Shown: in pieces, positions 54,348 through 64,000 of the stretch
Layout of the letters: each line of letters begins with the position of its first letter
How positions within the stretch are numbered: position 1 is the first letter of the stretch
Source: Alcanivoracaceae bacterium
GTDB taxonomy: Bacteria > Pseudomonadota > Gammaproteobacteria > Pseudomonadales > Alcanivoracaceae
Length of the DNA: 64,000 nt
Direction: 5' to 3'
NCBI GenBank assembly: GCA_029213045.1
Contig: JARGPN010000007.1
Location: 1-64,000 of the forward strand
Translations under genes and position numbers: made by a program
Notes under the pieces: generated by a model
What the model was told of the DNA's origin: nothing
The model's input: the letters and a program-made list of their open reading frames with translations, nothing else
The model's database searches: none

Positions 54348-54488
54348 GGGTGTTCCCAATAAACATAGCGCCGTCGACGGACTGAAAAGCCGCGTCTCCG
54401 TCACGTTTAATCAATTGCCATTAAGGAAGCCTGCAAACAATAGGCACCTTTTCGGCGTCTTATCGAATGCAGACAAACCCTAAAACTC

Positions 54489-54511
54489 AGGCCAACCGCT
54501 AAGCTGGCCCT
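54489..54511 (-). terminator. Weak terminator-like hairpin between ahcY and metF
   Basis: GGCCA and TGGCC pair across a 12-base loop, and the minus strand continues TGAGTTTT. The stem is short, so it may only weaken transcription from ahcY into metF. Confidence 0.35.
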
Positions 54512-54518
54512 TCGGCAT

Positions 54519-55907
54519 TTAGTACTTGTATTGCTCAGGCTTGAACGGGCCGTTGACCTCAACACCAATATAGTCCGCCTGCTTCTTGGTCAGCTGCGTC
54601 ATCACGCCGCCAAAACCCTGCACCATATAGCGGGCCACTTCTTCGTCGAGATGCTTCGGCAGCACTTCCACTTTCAGCATCGCTTGCTTCGCGTCTGCAC
54701 TTTGCTTAGCAAAGGCTTGATCAAACAAATACATTTGCGCGAGCACTTGGTTTGCGAAAGATCCATCCATAATGCGGCTTGGGTGTCCTGTGGCATTGCC
54801 CAAGTTCACCAAGCGGCCTTCGGACAACAACAACAAGAAATCATTGTCGTCACGATTACGCCACACTTTATGAACCTGTGGTTTCACTTCTTCCCATTCC
54901 CAGTTCTTACGCATGAACGCGGTATCAATTTCGTTATCGAAGTGACCGATATTGCTGACCACACAGCCTTTCTTCAATGCGCGCAACATTGGCTCGTCGC
55001 AAACATTCACGTTGCCAGTGGTGGTCACAACCAAATCGATTGTGCCGAGCAGCGCCGCATCAACGCCTTCGCTAGTGCCGGTGTTCACACCATTTTTATA
55101 GGCACTAACAATTTCATAGCCGTCCATGCAGGCTTGCATGGCACAAATTGGATCGCACTCGGTCACTTTAACAATCATGCCTTCCTGACGAAGCGACTGT
55201 GCAGAACCTTTGCCAACATCACCGTAGCCGATTACTAAGGCTTTTTTACCGGATAGCAAATGGTCCGTGCCACGCTTAATCGCATCATTCAACGAATGAC
55301 GGCAGCCGTACTTGTTATCGTTTTTGCTTTTGGTAACGGAATCATTCACGTTCACCGCTGGCACTTTCAATGTGCCTTTCTTTAGCATTTCATAAAGGCG
55401 GTGCACACCGGTGGTGGTTTCTTCGGTGACGCCATGAATCGCGTCCAACATTTGCGGATACTGCTCGTGAATGTGCAGCGTTAAATCACCGCCATCGTCG
55501 AGAATCATATTTGCTTCCCACAAATCGCCGTTCGCATCGCGGCAAGTTTGTTCGATACACCACATGTACTCTTCTTCAGTTTCACCTTTCCAAGCGAACA
55601 CTGGCGTGCCGGATGCGGCTATCGCAGCGGCAGCGTGGTCTTGCGTGGAGAAAATATTGCAGCTTGACCAGCGCACTTCAGCGCCTAACGCTTGCAGCGT
55701 TTCAATTAACACGGCGGTTTGAATCGTCATGTGAATACAGCCGATAATTTTTGCACCTTTTAATGGCTGCTCGGCACAGTATTTTTCACGAATCGTCATC
55801 AACGCAGGCATTTCAGTTTCTGCAATTTCAATTTCTTTGCGGCCCCAATCTGCCAAGGCGATATCTGCGACTTTATAATCGGTATTGCTATTCACTTTCG
55901 CGTTCAT
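54519..55907 (-). CDS. ahcY: S-adenosylhomocysteinase
   Basis: The 462-residue NAD enzyme splits S-adenosylhomocysteine into adenosine and homocysteine. It shows [33 protein letters not shown], the NAD-binding [16 protein letters not shown] and the C-terminal FKPEQYKY that ends the family. The length matches the long proteobacterial form with its insertion. ATG 55907 follows GGAG at 6 bases. A SAH riboswitch covers the leader, so the enzyme is made when its substrate builds up. Confidence 0.97.
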   Translation of the reverse strand: MNAKVNSNTDYKVADIALADWGRKEIEIAETEMPALMTIREKYCAEQPLKGAKIIGCIHMTIQTAVLIETLQALGAEVRWSSCNIFSTQDHAAAAIAASGTPVFAWKGETEEEYMWCIEQTCRDANGDLWEANMILDDGGDLTLHIHEQYPQMLDAIHGVTEETTTGVHRLYEMLKKGTLKVPAVNVNDSVTKSKNDNKYGCRHSLNDAIKRGTDHLLSGKKALVIGYGDVGKGSAQSLRQEGMIVKVTECDPICAMQACMDGYEIVSAYKNGVNTGTSEGVDAALLGTIDLVVTTTGNVNVCDEPMLRALKKGCVVSNIGHFDNEIDTAFMRKNWEWEEVKPQVHKVWRNRDDNDFLLLLSEGRLVNLGNATGHPSRIMDGSFANQVLAQMYLFDQAFAKQSADAKQAMLKVEVLPKHLDEEVARYMVQGFGGVMTQLTKKQADYIGVEVNGPFKPEQYKY

Positions 55908-55915
55908 GTACTTCT

Positions 55916-55936
55916 CCATTCGTTTTTGACGAATGG
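55916..55936 (-). promoter_or_regulatory. Hairpin masking the ahcY ribosome site (expression platform)
   Basis: On the minus strand CCATTCG and CGAATGG form a 7-base stem with a 7-base loop. The final GG of the stem are the first bases of the GGAG ribosome site. The first CC of the stem are shared with the pseudoknot strand of the upstream riboswitch, so ligand binding should open the hairpin. Confidence 0.7.
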
Positions 55937-56001
55937 GCGCCGTTGTTCAAATTCATTCCTACTCCGAGCCTCGCGGTGGATACCGCTGCAGCGCCCCTCG
56001 G
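55935..56001 (-). ncRNA. SAH riboswitch upstream of ahcY
   Basis: The minus strand matches the SAH riboswitch consensus: CCGAGGGGCGCTGCAGCGG, then a closing CCACCGC, GAGGCTCGG to form the outer stem, and AACGGCGCCC at the 3' end. CCGAG pairs with CTCGG, and GGGCGC pairs with GCGCCC as the pseudoknot. This class binds S-adenosylhomocysteine and turns on ahcY in many proteobacteria. The position, 28 bases before the start codon, fits control of translation. Confidence 0.93.
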
Positions 56002-56024
56002 AATAGGGAAATATTTTTACGTAG

Positions 56025-56051
56025 CGCCGCCCTTAAAAAGAAAGAGCGGCG
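56025..56051 (-). repeat. GC-rich hairpin just after metK
   Basis: On the minus strand CGCCGCTCTT pairs with AAGGGCGGCG with one G-U pair. It lies between the metK stop and the riboswitch and has no T run after it. It may slow or partly stop metK transcripts, or protect their 3' end. Confidence 0.4.
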
Positions 56052-56056
56052 ACGTG

Positions 56057-57217
56057 TTATAAACCGGCGTCAGATTTTAACGCGGCGGCTTTGTCGGTTT
56101 TTTCCCAAGTGAAATTGTTGTCTTCGCGGCCGAAGTGACCGTAAGACGCCGTTGCACGATAAATCGGGCGACGCAAATCCAACATTTCAATAATACCGCG
56201 CGGGCGTAGATCAAAGTGTGAACGCACCAATTCAACAATTAACGCCTCATCAACTTTATTCGTGCCGAATGTGTTCAGCGAGATAGACGTCGGCTCAGCA
56301 ACACCAATGGCGTAACTCACTTGAATTTCGCACTTGTCTGCCAGACCGGCTGCAACAATATTTTTTGCCACATAACGGCCGGCATAAGCGGCTGAACGGT
56401 CTACCTTGGTGGGATCCTTTCCAGAGAAAGCACCGCCGCCGTGACGCGCCATGCCGCCGTAGGTATCGACAATAATTTTCCGGCCAGTTAAGCCGCAGTC
56501 GCCCATTGGGCCGCCGATAATAAAAATACCGGTTGGGTTAATGTGATACTGCGTGCCCGCATGCAACCACTCAGCGGGCAGAACTGGTTTGATCACTTCT
56601 TCCAGAATGGCTTCGCGAAGATCGGCTTGCGATACGTTCGGGCCGTGTTGCGTGGACAACACTACGGCGTCAATCGCCACCGGCTTACCATTTTCGTAAC
56701 GCATGGTGACCTGGCTTTTTGCATCAGGACGCAACCATGGCAACACGCCATTTTTACGCAGCTTTGCTTGACGCTCGACCAAACGGTGCGAGTAGTAAAT
56801 TGGCGCAGGCATTAAGGTGTCGGTTTCGCGCGTTGCGTAACCGAACATTAAACCTTGGTCGCCGGCACCAATTTCTTTGTCTTCTTTTTCGTCAACGCCC
56901 ACGGCAATATCCGGGCTCTGCTTGCCGATGGCATTTAATACGGCACACGAAGCGCCATCGAAGCCAACGTCGGACGAGTCATACCCGATATCCAAAATCA
57001 CCTTACGCACAACATCTTCAAGGTCGACGTAGGTGCTCGTGGTCACCTCGCCAGCAATCACCGCCATACCGGTTTTCACCATGGTCTCGACGGCAACGCG
57101 TGCGTAGGGATCATCTTTAATGATTGCATCCAACACTGCGTCAGAAATTTGATCGGCCATTTTATCTGGATGGCCTTCCGACACTGACTCGGAAGTGAAA
57201 ACTGAATATTCGCTCAT
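56057..57217 (-). CDS. metK: S-adenosylmethionine synthetase
   Basis: The 386-residue enzyme makes SAM from methionine and ATP. The ATP motif [20 protein letters not shown], the [12 protein letters not shown] hexapeptide region, the P-loop-like [20 protein letters not shown] and the N-terminal acid patch are all present. The length is normal for bacteria. It lies downstream of the ArsR-methyltransferase gene and upstream of riboswitch-controlled ahcY. Confidence 0.97.
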   Translation of the reverse strand: MSEYSVFTSESVSEGHPDKMADQISDAVLDAIIKDDPYARVAVETMVKTGMAVIAGEVTTSTYVDLEDVVRKVILDIGYDSSDVGFDGASCAVLNAIGKQSPDIAVGVDEKEDKEIGAGDQGLMFGYATRETDTLMPAPIYYSHRLVERQAKLRKNGVLPWLRPDAKSQVTMRYENGKPVAIDAVVLSTQHGPNVSQADLREAILEEVIKPVLPAEWLHAGTQYHINPTGIFIIGGPMGDCGLTGRKIIVDTYGGMARHGGGAFSGKDPTKVDRSAAYAGRYVAKNIVAAGLADKCEIQVSYAIGVAEPTSISLNTFGTNKVDEALIVELVRSHFDLRPRGIIEMLDLRRPIYRATASYGHFGREDNNFTWEKTDKAAALKSDAGL

Positions 57218-57272
57218 GGTCTTACGACTCCATGGTGGTCATTGAAAAATAAAGTGGTTTTCTAATCACTTT

Positions 57273-58253
57273 CTATGCACGCTCAAAAGTGCGCACTTGC
57301 ACTTGAAAGCCGTTTCTTTGCGCAACAAATTGCGACTCTAATTGCGTCAAACCAGCGCGCTTAGCCCAGCTCAACAATTCCTCTTCTTCGAAACCCAACC
57401 ACAAATCGCCGCAGGCATCGTGTGCCCAATGTTGATCGTGTCCGCACAACTCGGTTACTAACAACACACCGCCGCGCTTGAGCCTCCACGCGGCAGCACG
57501 AAGACTGTCGGCAGGCGAGGGCAGATGATGCAACACCATGTTCAATACGATGGCATCTGCCTGGGCTTCGTCTGGCGCTGCCGCTGGCCACTCACCGAGT
57601 ATCAACGACACATTTTGCAGTTTCGCGTCGTCGATACGACGTTGCGCACGCGTCAGCACGGCGGGCGCATTGTCATAGCCCACAACGCGATCAAAGCGAT
57701 TGGCCAATTCCAGCAAAAACTCGCCTTCGCCTGGCCCAATTTCTACCGCCAACGCACCGGCAGGCTTGGCGCGGTGCAGCAACTCTTTGGCGATATCGGC
57801 GTACTGCGCAAACTCAGCAATCAGCTCTTCCGCCTCGGCGTCATCCGCATAGCGCTCAAAGTAGGCTCTGCTCTGCTCGGCGCGCCTAGCCATGGCTTCC
57901 GCAAAACGCCGCTGTAAATCGTCGGACAACTGGCGATCATCAATTTCGTCGAGCAACTCGCTGTGCAGGGCGCTTTCCGGCAAGCGCCGCCGATAGAAAA
58001 TCGAGTTGCCTTCTCGGCGCGTTTCGACCAAATCCGCCTGCGCGAGCACCTTTAAGTGGTGGCTCATGCCCGATTGGCGCATGGCAAACACGTCGCACAG
58101 CTCCAACACGCCGAAGCTGCTTTGCCCCAAAACCCGCAGAATCTCTAAGCGCAGCGGGTCGCCGGCGGCCTTTAGCAGCTGCGCGAGAGGCGCCATTGCC
58201 GCGGCAACAACATCCCCTTCAGAATCGGTCAAAATTTCAGCTCGTTGGCTCAT
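57273..58253 (-). CDS. ArsR-type regulator fused to a SAM-dependent methyltransferase domain
   Basis: The 326-residue protein has an ArsR winged helix at about residues 20-100 (LLKAAGDPLRLEILRVL, RQSGMSHHLKVLAQADLVETRREGNSIFY). A class I methyltransferase fold follows from about 165, with LAVEIGPGEGEFLLELA and IVLNMVLHHLPS. No metal-binding Cys motif of arsenic sensors is seen. The neighbourhood suggests it senses SAM or SAH and controls metK and related genes, which I infer from context. ATG 58253 is the likely start; a perfect palindrome lies 28 bases upstream. Confidence 0.9.
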   Translation of the reverse strand: MSQRAEILTDSEGDVVAAAMAPLAQLLKAAGDPLRLEILRVLGQSSFGVLELCDVFAMRQSGMSHHLKVLAQADLVETRREGNSIFYRRRLPESALHSELLDEIDDRQLSDDLQRRFAEAMARRAEQSRAYFERYADDAEAEELIAEFAQYADIAKELLHRAKPAGALAVEIGPGEGEFLLELANRFDRVVGYDNAPAVLTRAQRRIDDAKLQNVSLILGEWPAAAPDEAQADAIVLNMVLHHLPSPADSLRAAAWRLKRGGVLLVTELCGHDQHWAHDACGDLWLGFEEEELLSWAKRAGLTQLESQFVAQRNGFQVQVRTFERA

Positions 58254-58281
58254 AGGAGGCAATCATAAACAGGTTATGCAT

Positions 58282-58305
58282 CTATATCAAAAATAATTGA
58301 TATAG
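58282..58305. promoter_or_regulatory. Perfect 24-base palindrome, candidate ArsR operator
   Basis: CTATATCAA and TTGATATAG are exact inverted copies separated by AAATAA. It lies between the divergent ArsR-methyltransferase and tkt genes, where an autoregulated ArsR dimer would bind. It is AT-rich, as are many ArsR operators. Confidence 0.75.
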
Positions 58306-58489
58306 GTTTCACAACAATTTCACGGCGGTTTTCAGTCATCCGGCCCTTCGATTCGCCGCCGAAACCAAAGAGTCTCTCTTTATGCGCCGTTGGGGTTTGC
58401 CGGCACCCCGACGTTCGGCGACAATAGCGCCCCTTTTCGGGCCCACCCGAATAGGCCGCCGATTCTTGCAACCCCTGAATCGGGAAACT
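58306..58489 (+). other. Leader region upstream of tkt with short inverted repeats
   Basis: No reading frame is convincing here. Short dyads are visible, including TTCGGG-CCCA-CCCGAA near 58435-58450, GGGG-N10-CCCC near 58395-58412 and GATTC/GAATC near 58461-58481. With the tandem repeats that follow, this looks like a structured untranslated leader of the tkt operon. No known riboswitch was recognised. Confidence 0.4.
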
Positions 58490-58550
58490 CTTTATAAAGG
58501 CCAACCTTTTAAAGAGGCCCGTTTCTTAAAGGCCAGTTTCTTAATAGGAG
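58490..58550 (+). repeat. Four imperfect 15-16 base tandem repeats before tkt
   Basis: Four adjacent units start at 58490 (16 bases), 58506, 58521 and 58536 (15 bases each). The core is TTTNTTAAAGGCC with small changes; the last unit becomes TTTCTTAATAGGAG and holds the ribosome site of tkt. Unit number could alter spacing or RNA structure before the start codon. Confidence 0.65.
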
Positions 58551-58560
58551 AGGAACCCCA

Positions 58561-60567
58561 ATGTCTGCAGCTCCAAGTTCGAGAGAACTCGCCAATGCGA
58601 TCCGTGCGTTAAGCATGGATGCCGTGCAGAAGGCCAACTCAGGCCACCCCGGCGCACCCATGGGCATGGCAGACATTGCCGAAGTATTGTGGCGCGATTT
58701 TTTACAGCACAATCCTAGCAATCCAGCGTGGCCAAACCGTGACCGTTTTGTTTTGTCCAACGGCCACGGCTCAATGCTGATTTATAGCTTGCTGCATTTA
58801 TCCGGCTACGCTCTCTCCCTCGACGATTTAAAAAATTTCCGCCAACTGCATAGCCCCACCGCCGGCCACCCTGAGCACGACGAATGCCCCGGCGTTGAAA
58901 CCACCACGGGCCCTCTCGGCCAAGGCATCACTAACGCGGTCGGGATGGCACTCGCGGAAAAAATTCTCGCCGCACAATTTAATCGCGACAAATATTCCGT
59001 CGTCGATCATTACACTTATTGCTTCCTTGGCGATGGCTGCTTAATGGAAGGCATCTCCCACGAAGCATGCTCGCTAGCCGGCACCTTGGGTCTTGGAAAG
59101 TTAATTGCGTTCTACGACGACAACGGCATCTCCATTGATGGCGAAGTAGAAGGCTGGTTCACCGACGATTCCGTTGAACGTTTCCGCGCCTACGGCTGGC
59201 ACGTGATTCCAAACGTAAATGGCCACGACGCAGAAGAAGTTCGCTTAGCCATTGAGAATGCGCGCGCCAATCCGGATCAACCAACATTGATTTGCTGCAA
59301 AACCATTATTGGTTTTGGCTCGCCGAACAAAGAAGGCAAAGAAGAATGTCACGGCGCCGCGTTGGGTGACGACGAAATTGCGTTAACCCGTGAAAAACTT
59401 GGCTGGACACACGGACCGTTCGAAATTCCTGCGGATATTTACGCTGCGTGGGACAACAAAGAAAGAGGCGCCAAAGCAGAAGGCGAATGGGAAGCGTTGT
59501 TTAATGACTATCGCCGCGCCCACCCTGACCTAGCAGCAGAATTGGCGCGCCGCATAAGCGGTGATTTGCCTGCGAATTTTTCTGAGCAAGCGGACGCCTA
59601 TATTCGTCAGTGCCAAGAAAAAATGGAAAAAGTCGCCACCCGTAAGGCGAGCCAAAACGCGCTAGATGCATTCGGCCCATTGCTCCCTGAATTACTCGGC
59701 GGCTCTGCTGACTTGGCAGGCTCGAACAACACGATCTGGAAAGGCTGCCAATCCATTAGTGCGGCGGATGCCAGTGGCAACTACGTTCACTATGGCGTGC
59801 GCGAATTCGGCATGACCGCCATGATGAATGGCATTCAACTGCACGGCGGCTTCCGTCCGTACGGCGGCACGTTCTTAGTATTTATGGAATACGCACGCAA
59901 CGCCGTGCGCATGGCCGCATTAATGAAGCAGCCCACCATTCTGGTTTACACCCACGACTCCATCGGTCTCGGCGAAGACGGCCCAACTCACCAACCCGTC
60001 GAACAAATGGCAAACCTGCGCTTAACGCCAAACATGAACACCTGGCGCCCCTGTGACACCGTGGAATCTGCGGTCGCATGGAAAGTAGCACTTGAACGTA
60101 AAGACGGCCCCAGCGCATTAATTTTCTCGCGCCAAGGCTTGCCGTGCATGGAGCGAGACAGCGACACGCTGAACAACATCGCACGCGGTGCTTACACGTT
60201 AAAACAAACCGGCGAAGGCACACCACAAGCCATTATTATCGCGACGGGCTCCGAAGTTGAATTGGCCATGAAGGCTGCCGAGGCGCTAGCGCAAAACGGT
60301 AAAAATGTACGCGTCGTGTCTATGCCAAGCGCGGAAATATTTTTAGCCCAAGACAGTGCATACCAAGAAAGTGTATTGCCATCGCAAGTGCGTGCGCGCG
60401 TCGCCGTGGAAGCAGGCATTAAAGATTATTGGTATCGCTTTGTCGGCTTAGATGGCCGCATCATTGGCATGAGCACCTTCGGCGCGTCGGCACCTGCCAG
60501 CGATTTGTTTAAATATTTCAATATTACTGCCGAAGCAGTGCAAGCCGCCGTGGAGGAGCTTCTCTAA
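58561..60567 (+). CDS. tkt: Transketolase
   Basis: The 668-residue TPP enzyme moves two-carbon units in the pentose phosphate pathway. Features are [28 protein letters not shown] at the start, the TPP motif [20 protein letters not shown] with Mg ligands, the pyrimidine-domain block [17 protein letters not shown] and [24 protein letters not shown] precedes the ATG. It is followed by epd with 1 base between, giving the tkt-epd-pgk order common in gammaproteobacteria. Confidence 0.98.
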   Translation: MSAAPSSRELANAIRALSMDAVQKANSGHPGAPMGMADIAEVLWRDFLQHNPSNPAWPNRDRFVLSNGHGSMLIYSLLHLSGYALSLDDLKNFRQLHSPTAGHPEHDECPGVETTTGPLGQGITNAVGMALAEKILAAQFNRDKYSVVDHYTYCFLGDGCLMEGISHEACSLAGTLGLGKLIAFYDDNGISIDGEVEGWFTDDSVERFRAYGWHVIPNVNGHDAEEVRLAIENARANPDQPTLICCKTIIGFGSPNKEGKEECHGAALGDDEIALTREKLGWTHGPFEIPADIYAAWDNKERGAKAEGEWEALFNDYRRAHPDLAAELARRISGDLPANFSEQADAYIRQCQEKMEKVATRKASQNALDAFGPLLPELLGGSADLAGSNNTIWKGCQSISAADASGNYVHYGVREFGMTAMMNGIQLHGGFRPYGGTFLVFMEYARNAVRMAALMKQPTILVYTHDSIGLGEDGPTHQPVEQMANLRLTPNMNTWRPCDTVESAVAWKVALERKDGPSALIFSRQGLPCMERDSDTLNNIARGAYTLKQTGEGTPQAIIIATGSEVELAMKAAEALAQNGKNVRVVSMPSAEIFLAQDSAYQESVLPSQVRARVAVEAGIKDYWYRFVGLDGRIIGMSTFGASAPASDLFKYFNITAEAVQAAVEELL

Positions 60568-60568
60568 C

Positions 60569-61582
60569 GTGCGTATTGCACTGAACGGCTATGGCCGCAT
60601 TGGCCGCTCGTTTGTTCGCGCTTTATTAGAGCGTGAGGCGACCGGCTGGCAAGCGCCGTTTGAATTGGTCGCAATTAATGACGTCGGCAAAGCGGAGGAT
60701 TTATTTTATCTAACCCGCTACGACACCACCCATGGCCCCTTATTGGAGCCGGTGGAATTAGTTGACGGTGCGTTACGCCTCGGCCAACACAGCCCGAAGC
60801 TGTTGGAACATAGCCGCGCGCAAGATTGTCCGTGGGCAGATTTCGACGTTGACGTTGTACTGGAATGCACCGGCGCCTTTCGCGCTTACGACGATGCGAA
60901 AAAGCACCTGACCGCTGGCGCGGGTGCGGTGATCGTCGGCGCTGTGCCGTTTGATCACGCCGATGACATTGTTGTGTTTGGCGTCAATCACCAAGGCGTC
61001 ACAGTAAGTAATAAAGTGGTTTCGGCAACGTCGTGCACAACACATTGCATTACGCCGTTACTGGCCATTTTGGACAAGCACTTCGGTGTTGAACAAGTGT
61101 TGATGAAAGAGGTGCACGCTTATACCTCTGATCAATCATTGCTTGATCATGTTCACCGAGATTTACGTCGTGGTCGCGCTGCCGCACAAAACATTGTGCC
61201 GACTACATCCAGTGCCATCGGCGCCGTGCAAAAAGTTTTACCGCAATTGGACGGCCGTATTTCTGGCGACTCCATTCGCGTCCCAACGCTCAATGTGGCG
61301 CTGGTAGATTTAACATTAAAGCTCGGCAACACGCCGTCGGCGGCCGAACTGGATGCGTTGTTTGAGAAAGAATCAGAACTCAGCAACGGCGTGATTGGCT
61401 TTAATAACGAACCATTGGTAAGCAGTGATTTTAACCATCGCAGCGAATCCGCCATCTACGATGCAACACAAACACGGGTACAAGGCGACTTAGTGCATAT
61501 CGTCGCCTGGTATGACAACGAATGGGGCTACGCTAATCGATTAATAGATTGGCTGGCTCACTTGGGCAACACGAACGACTGA
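60569..61582 (+). CDS. epd: Erythrose-4-phosphate dehydrogenase (GAPDH family)
   Basis: The 337-residue protein has the NAD-binding [19 protein letters not shown] and the catalytic Cys156 in SATSCTTHC. The usual Asn three residues after the Cys is His159 here. [12 protein letters not shown] near the end is standard. Position between tkt and pgk supports Epd, which feeds vitamin B6 synthesis, but a GAPDH role is possible. It starts with GTG one base after the tkt stop and so is likely translated by coupling. Confidence 0.88.
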   Translation: MRIALNGYGRIGRSFVRALLEREATGWQAPFELVAINDVGKAEDLFYLTRYDTTHGPLLEPVELVDGALRLGQHSPKLLEHSRAQDCPWADFDVDVVLECTGAFRAYDDAKKHLTAGAGAVIVGAVPFDHADDIVVFGVNHQGVTVSNKVVSATSCTTHCITPLLAILDKHFGVEQVLMKEVHAYTSDQSLLDHVHRDLRRGRAAAQNIVPTTSSAIGAVQKVLPQLDGRISGDSIRVPTLNVALVDLTLKLGNTPSAAELDALFEKESELSNGVIGFNNEPLVSSDFNHRSESAIYDATQTRVQGDLVHIVAWYDNEWGYANRLIDWLAHLGNTND

Positions 61583-61599
61583 AATACAGAGGCAAGAGC

Positions 61600-62766
61600 A
61601 TGTCTATTGTGCGGATGACAGATCTGGATTTGAAAGGCAAACGCGTACTGATTCGCGAAGATCTGAATGTACCCATTAAAGATGGGAAAGTGACGTCTGA
61701 TGCGCGTATTCGCGCGTCATTGCCGACCATCGAACACGCGCTTAAAGCCGGTGCAAAAGTCATGTTGATGTCGCACTTAGGCCGCCCTGAAGAAGGCGTT
61801 TATGATGAAGCCTCTTCCCTTAAGCCCGTCGCCGCGCATTTAGGCTCCTTGTTAGGCCGCGAGGTCCCCGTTATTAAAGATTGGCTCGATGGCGAACTAG
61901 ATCTTCAAGACGGCGACGTTGTGCTGTTTGAAAACGTCCGTTTTAACGCCGGCGAGAAAAAAGATAACGAAGAACTGTCTAAAAAAATGGCCGCCCTGTG
62001 TGATGTATTTGTGATGGATGCGTTCGGCACGGCGCATCGCGCTCAGGCCTCTACGCATGGCGTTGCCAAGTTCGCGCCCATCGCGTGTGCTGGTCCTTTA
62101 CTGGCATCAGAACTCGACGCGCTTGGCCGAGCATTTGAAGCACCCGAAAAACCCTTGGTGGCGATTGTCGGCGGCTCGAAAGTGTCTACTAAATTAGAAG
62201 TACTTGAATCACTCGCCGATAAAGTTGACCAGCTCGTGGTTGGCGGTGGCATCGCCAACACCTTCCTCGCCGCGGCGGGCAAGCCAGTAGGCAAATCGCT
62301 TTATGAACCAGACTTGCTCGACGCCGCGCGCCGCATCGCGGAGAAAGTGCACATTCCTTTACCCGTCGATGTAGTGGTCGCAAAAGAATTCGCCGCAAAC
62401 GCGCAAGCAACAACTAAAAATGTTGATGACGTGGAAGCCGATGATTTGATTCTCGATGTTGGCCCGAAAACCGCACATATCTTCGCCGCATTAATGAAAG
62501 AAGCCCGCACCATCGTTTGGAACGGACCGGTGGGCGTATTTGAATTCGATCAATTCGGCGAGGGCACTCGCGAGATGGCACACGCCATTGCCGACAGCGA
62601 TGCCTTTTCTATTGCCGGCGGCGGCGACACCTTGGCCGCCGTTGATAAGTACAACATCACCGACAAAATTTCCTACATCTCTACCGGTGGCGGTGCATTC
62701 TTGGAATTTGTCGAAGGCAAAATATTACCGGCCGTGGCCGTTTTAGAAGAACGCTCGCGCGATTGA
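61600..62766 (+). CDS. pgk: Phosphoglycerate kinase
   Basis: The 388-residue glycolytic enzyme has the N-terminal signature [42 protein letters not shown], the hinge block [18 protein letters not shown] and the ATP-site end [13 protein letters not shown] with [17 protein letters not shown] 61600 is chosen over an earlier in-frame ATG at 61549 inside epd, as AGAGGCAAGAG provides a ribosome site. It follows epd by 17 bases. Confidence 0.98.
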   Translation: MSIVRMTDLDLKGKRVLIREDLNVPIKDGKVTSDARIRASLPTIEHALKAGAKVMLMSHLGRPEEGVYDEASSLKPVAAHLGSLLGREVPVIKDWLDGELDLQDGDVVLFENVRFNAGEKKDNEELSKKMAALCDVFVMDAFGTAHRAQASTHGVAKFAPIACAGPLLASELDALGRAFEAPEKPLVAIVGGSKVSTKLEVLESLADKVDQLVVGGGIANTFLAAAGKPVGKSLYEPDLLDAARRIAEKVHIPLPVDVVVAKEFAANAQATTKNVDDVEADDLILDVGPKTAHIFAALMKEARTIVWNGPVGVFEFDQFGEGTREMAHAIADSDAFSIAGGGDTLAAVDKYNITDKISYISTGGGAFLEFVEGKILPAVAVLEERSRD

Positions 62767-62812
62767 TTTGGACAATGTATGCGCGCTTGCAACGCATCGC
62801 GCTAAACGACAT

Positions 62813-62840
62813 GGCTATTTAGTTATAAAATGAAATAGCC
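62813..62840 (+). repeat. Hairpin between pgk and fba
   Basis: GGCTATTT and AAATAGCC form a perfect 8-base stem with a 12-base loop holding a TATAAA sequence. GAATAATTTT follows. It may be a weak terminator after pgk, and the loop could contain a -10 element for fba. Confidence 0.45.
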
Positions 62841-62874
62841 GAATAATTTTGGTCAACATAAAAGGGATAGAGTC

Positions 62875-63939
62875 ATGGCACTGATCAGCATGCGTCAAAT
62901 GCTCGACCACGCCGCCGAATTCGGTTACGGCGTACCAGCGTTCAACGTGAACAACCTAGAACAGATGCGCGCCATCATGGAAGCGGCGGATCAGACAGAT
63001 TCTCCCGTGATTGTGCAAGCCTCTGCAGGCGCACGAAAATATGCCGGCGCGCCGTTCCTGCGTCATTTAATTCTCGCCGCAACGGAAGAATTTCCGCACA
63101 TTCCTGTAGTGATGCACCAAGACCACGGCACCAGCCCAGCGGTCTGCCAGCGCTCAATCCAGTTAGGCTTTTCGTCTGTGATGATGGACGGCTCCCTCGG
63201 TGAAGACGGCAAAACACCGATGGACTACGACTACAACGTCAAAGTAACACGCACCACCGTCGACATGGCGCACGCATGCGGCGTATCGGTGGAAGGCGAA
63301 CTCGGCTGCCTAGGCTCATTAGAGACCGGACAAGCAGGCGAAGAAGATGGCATCGGCGCAGAAGGCATTTTAGATCACAGCCAACTGCTCACCGATCCGG
63401 AAGAAGCGGCACAGTTTGTCAAAGAAACAAAAGTCGACGCGCTTGCTATTGCCATCGGCACCAGCCACGGCGCATACAAGTTTACGCGCCCGCCAACAGG
63501 CGACATTCTGGCAATCGATCAGATCAAAGCCATTCATGCGCGCATCCCTGACACCCACCTTGTGATGCACGGCTCTTCGTCTGTGCCACAAGAATGGTTA
63601 AAAGTGATTAATGAATTCGGCGGTGAAATTCCAGAAACCTACGGCGTGCCGGTCGAAGAGATTGTTGAAGGCATTAAACACGGCGTCCGCAAAGTAAACA
63701 TCGATACCGATTTGCGCCTTGCTAGCACCGGCGCCATTCGCCAGTTCTTGGCAAAAAACCCAAGCGAGTTCGATCCACGCAAATATCTCGCTGTCGCCAC
63801 CAAAGCGATGAAAGAAATTTGTTTGGCGCGCTATGAAGCCTTCGGCACTGCAGGCAACGCAAGCAAACTTAAAGCTTTATCGTTAGATGCAATGTTCGAA
63901 CGCTACAAAGCTGGCGAGTTAGATCCACGCGTTAAATAA
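62875..63939 (+). CDS. fba: Class II fructose-bisphosphate aldolase
   Basis: The 354-residue zinc aldolase belongs to the longer subtype found with Calvin-type and pseudomonad enzymes. It shows [19 protein letters not shown], the zinc and catalytic block [37 protein letters not shown] and the second zinc His in [20 protein letters not shown] precedes the ATG. It lies 108 bases after pgk and completes the carbon operon, followed by a terminator. Confidence 0.97.
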   Translation: MALISMRQMLDHAAEFGYGVPAFNVNNLEQMRAIMEAADQTDSPVIVQASAGARKYAGAPFLRHLILAATEEFPHIPVVMHQDHGTSPAVCQRSIQLGFSSVMMDGSLGEDGKTPMDYDYNVKVTRTTVDMAHACGVSVEGELGCLGSLETGQAGEEDGIGAEGILDHSQLLTDPEEAAQFVKETKVDALAIAIGTSHGAYKFTRPPTGDILAIDQIKAIHARIPDTHLVMHGSSSVPQEWLKVINEFGGEIPETYGVPVEEIVEGIKHGVRKVNIDTDLRLASTGAIRQFLAKNPSEFDPRKYLAVATKAMKEICLARYEAFGTAGNASKLKALSLDAMFERYKAGELDPRVK

Positions 63940-63947
63940 CGTTCAGC

Positions 63948-63974
63948 AAAAAGTCGGTTTAGGCCGACTTTTTT
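63948..63974 (+). terminator. Rho-independent terminator after fba
   Basis: AAAAAGTCGG and CCGACTTTTT pair across a 6-base loop with a T run at the end. It lies 8 bases after the fba stop. Confidence 0.93.
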
Positions 63975-64000
63975 GTAGCTGCTGAAAACCAGCATGTGTT

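Noticed and set aside
57251-57272. AAAGTG/CACTTT hairpin after the ArsR-methyltransferase gene as a terminator
   Set aside because: The 6-base AT-rich stem is too weak, and read-through into metK is plausible.

Overview
The window looks like chromosome of a Pseudomonas-related gammaproteobacterium. Evidence is the gene content and order: a complete pilGHIJK-chpABC cluster next to gshB, a tonB3-like gene, yqgE, ruvX, pyrR, pyrB and pyrC', then pilT/pilU, yggS, proC, yggT, yggU, metX, metW, rdgB and hemW. From memory this closely parallels the pilT-to-pilG neighbourhood of Pseudomonas aeruginosa. No rRNA or tRNA gene was seen, so no finer placement is offered; the active integron and mixed synteny would suit a marine relative.

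Region 1 (1-5437) is a chromosomal integron. The integrase gene (4401-5399, +) sits beside a LexA box, and a cassette array runs away from it on the minus strand to the left edge. Eight attC sites separate eight complete cassettes and one cut cassette. Cassette products are a SUFU-domain protein, a leucine-rich-repeat protein, a secreted and two membrane-anchored small proteins, and unknowns. The array continues beyond the window.

Region 2 (5468-14700) is core housekeeping: glnK-amtB with a sigma54/NtrC control region, a metallo-hydrolase, bioA-rsmE, cytochrome b561, an LpxL-type acyltransferase and an NAPE-PLD-like hydrolase translationally coupled to chpC. Region 3 (13189-26359) is the Pil-Chp chemosensory system of type IV pili, with a 2410-residue ChpA. 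Region 4 (26661-32600) holds gshB, tonB3-like, yqgE-ruvX and pyrR-pyrB-pyrC', where PyrC' has lost its metal ligands.

Region 5 (32659-38989) has a lipoprotein, a GNAT-DUF1653 fusion and a LysR-controlled quinone/redox group (azoreductase, glutathionyl-hydroquinone reductase, pirin, FMN reductase). Region 6 (39019-47749) has pilT-pilU and the yggS-to-hemW housekeeping genes. Region 7 (47844-52966) is a TetR-regulated RND efflux operon without an outer-membrane gene.

Region 8 (53514-63974) covers the activated methyl cycle (metF, ahcY, metK, ArsR-methyltransferase) and central carbon metabolism (tkt, epd, pgk, fba). A SAH riboswitch precedes ahcY, and a perfect palindrome lies between the ArsR gene and tkt. 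The most rewarding signals are the integron with its SOS control, the SAH riboswitch with a visible ribosome-site switch, the ArsR palindrome, the tandem NtrC sites, the repeat-rich tkt leader, and a small frameshifted membrane gene at 53231-53409. No wholly new multi-gene system stands out; the least explained material is the cassette proteins.
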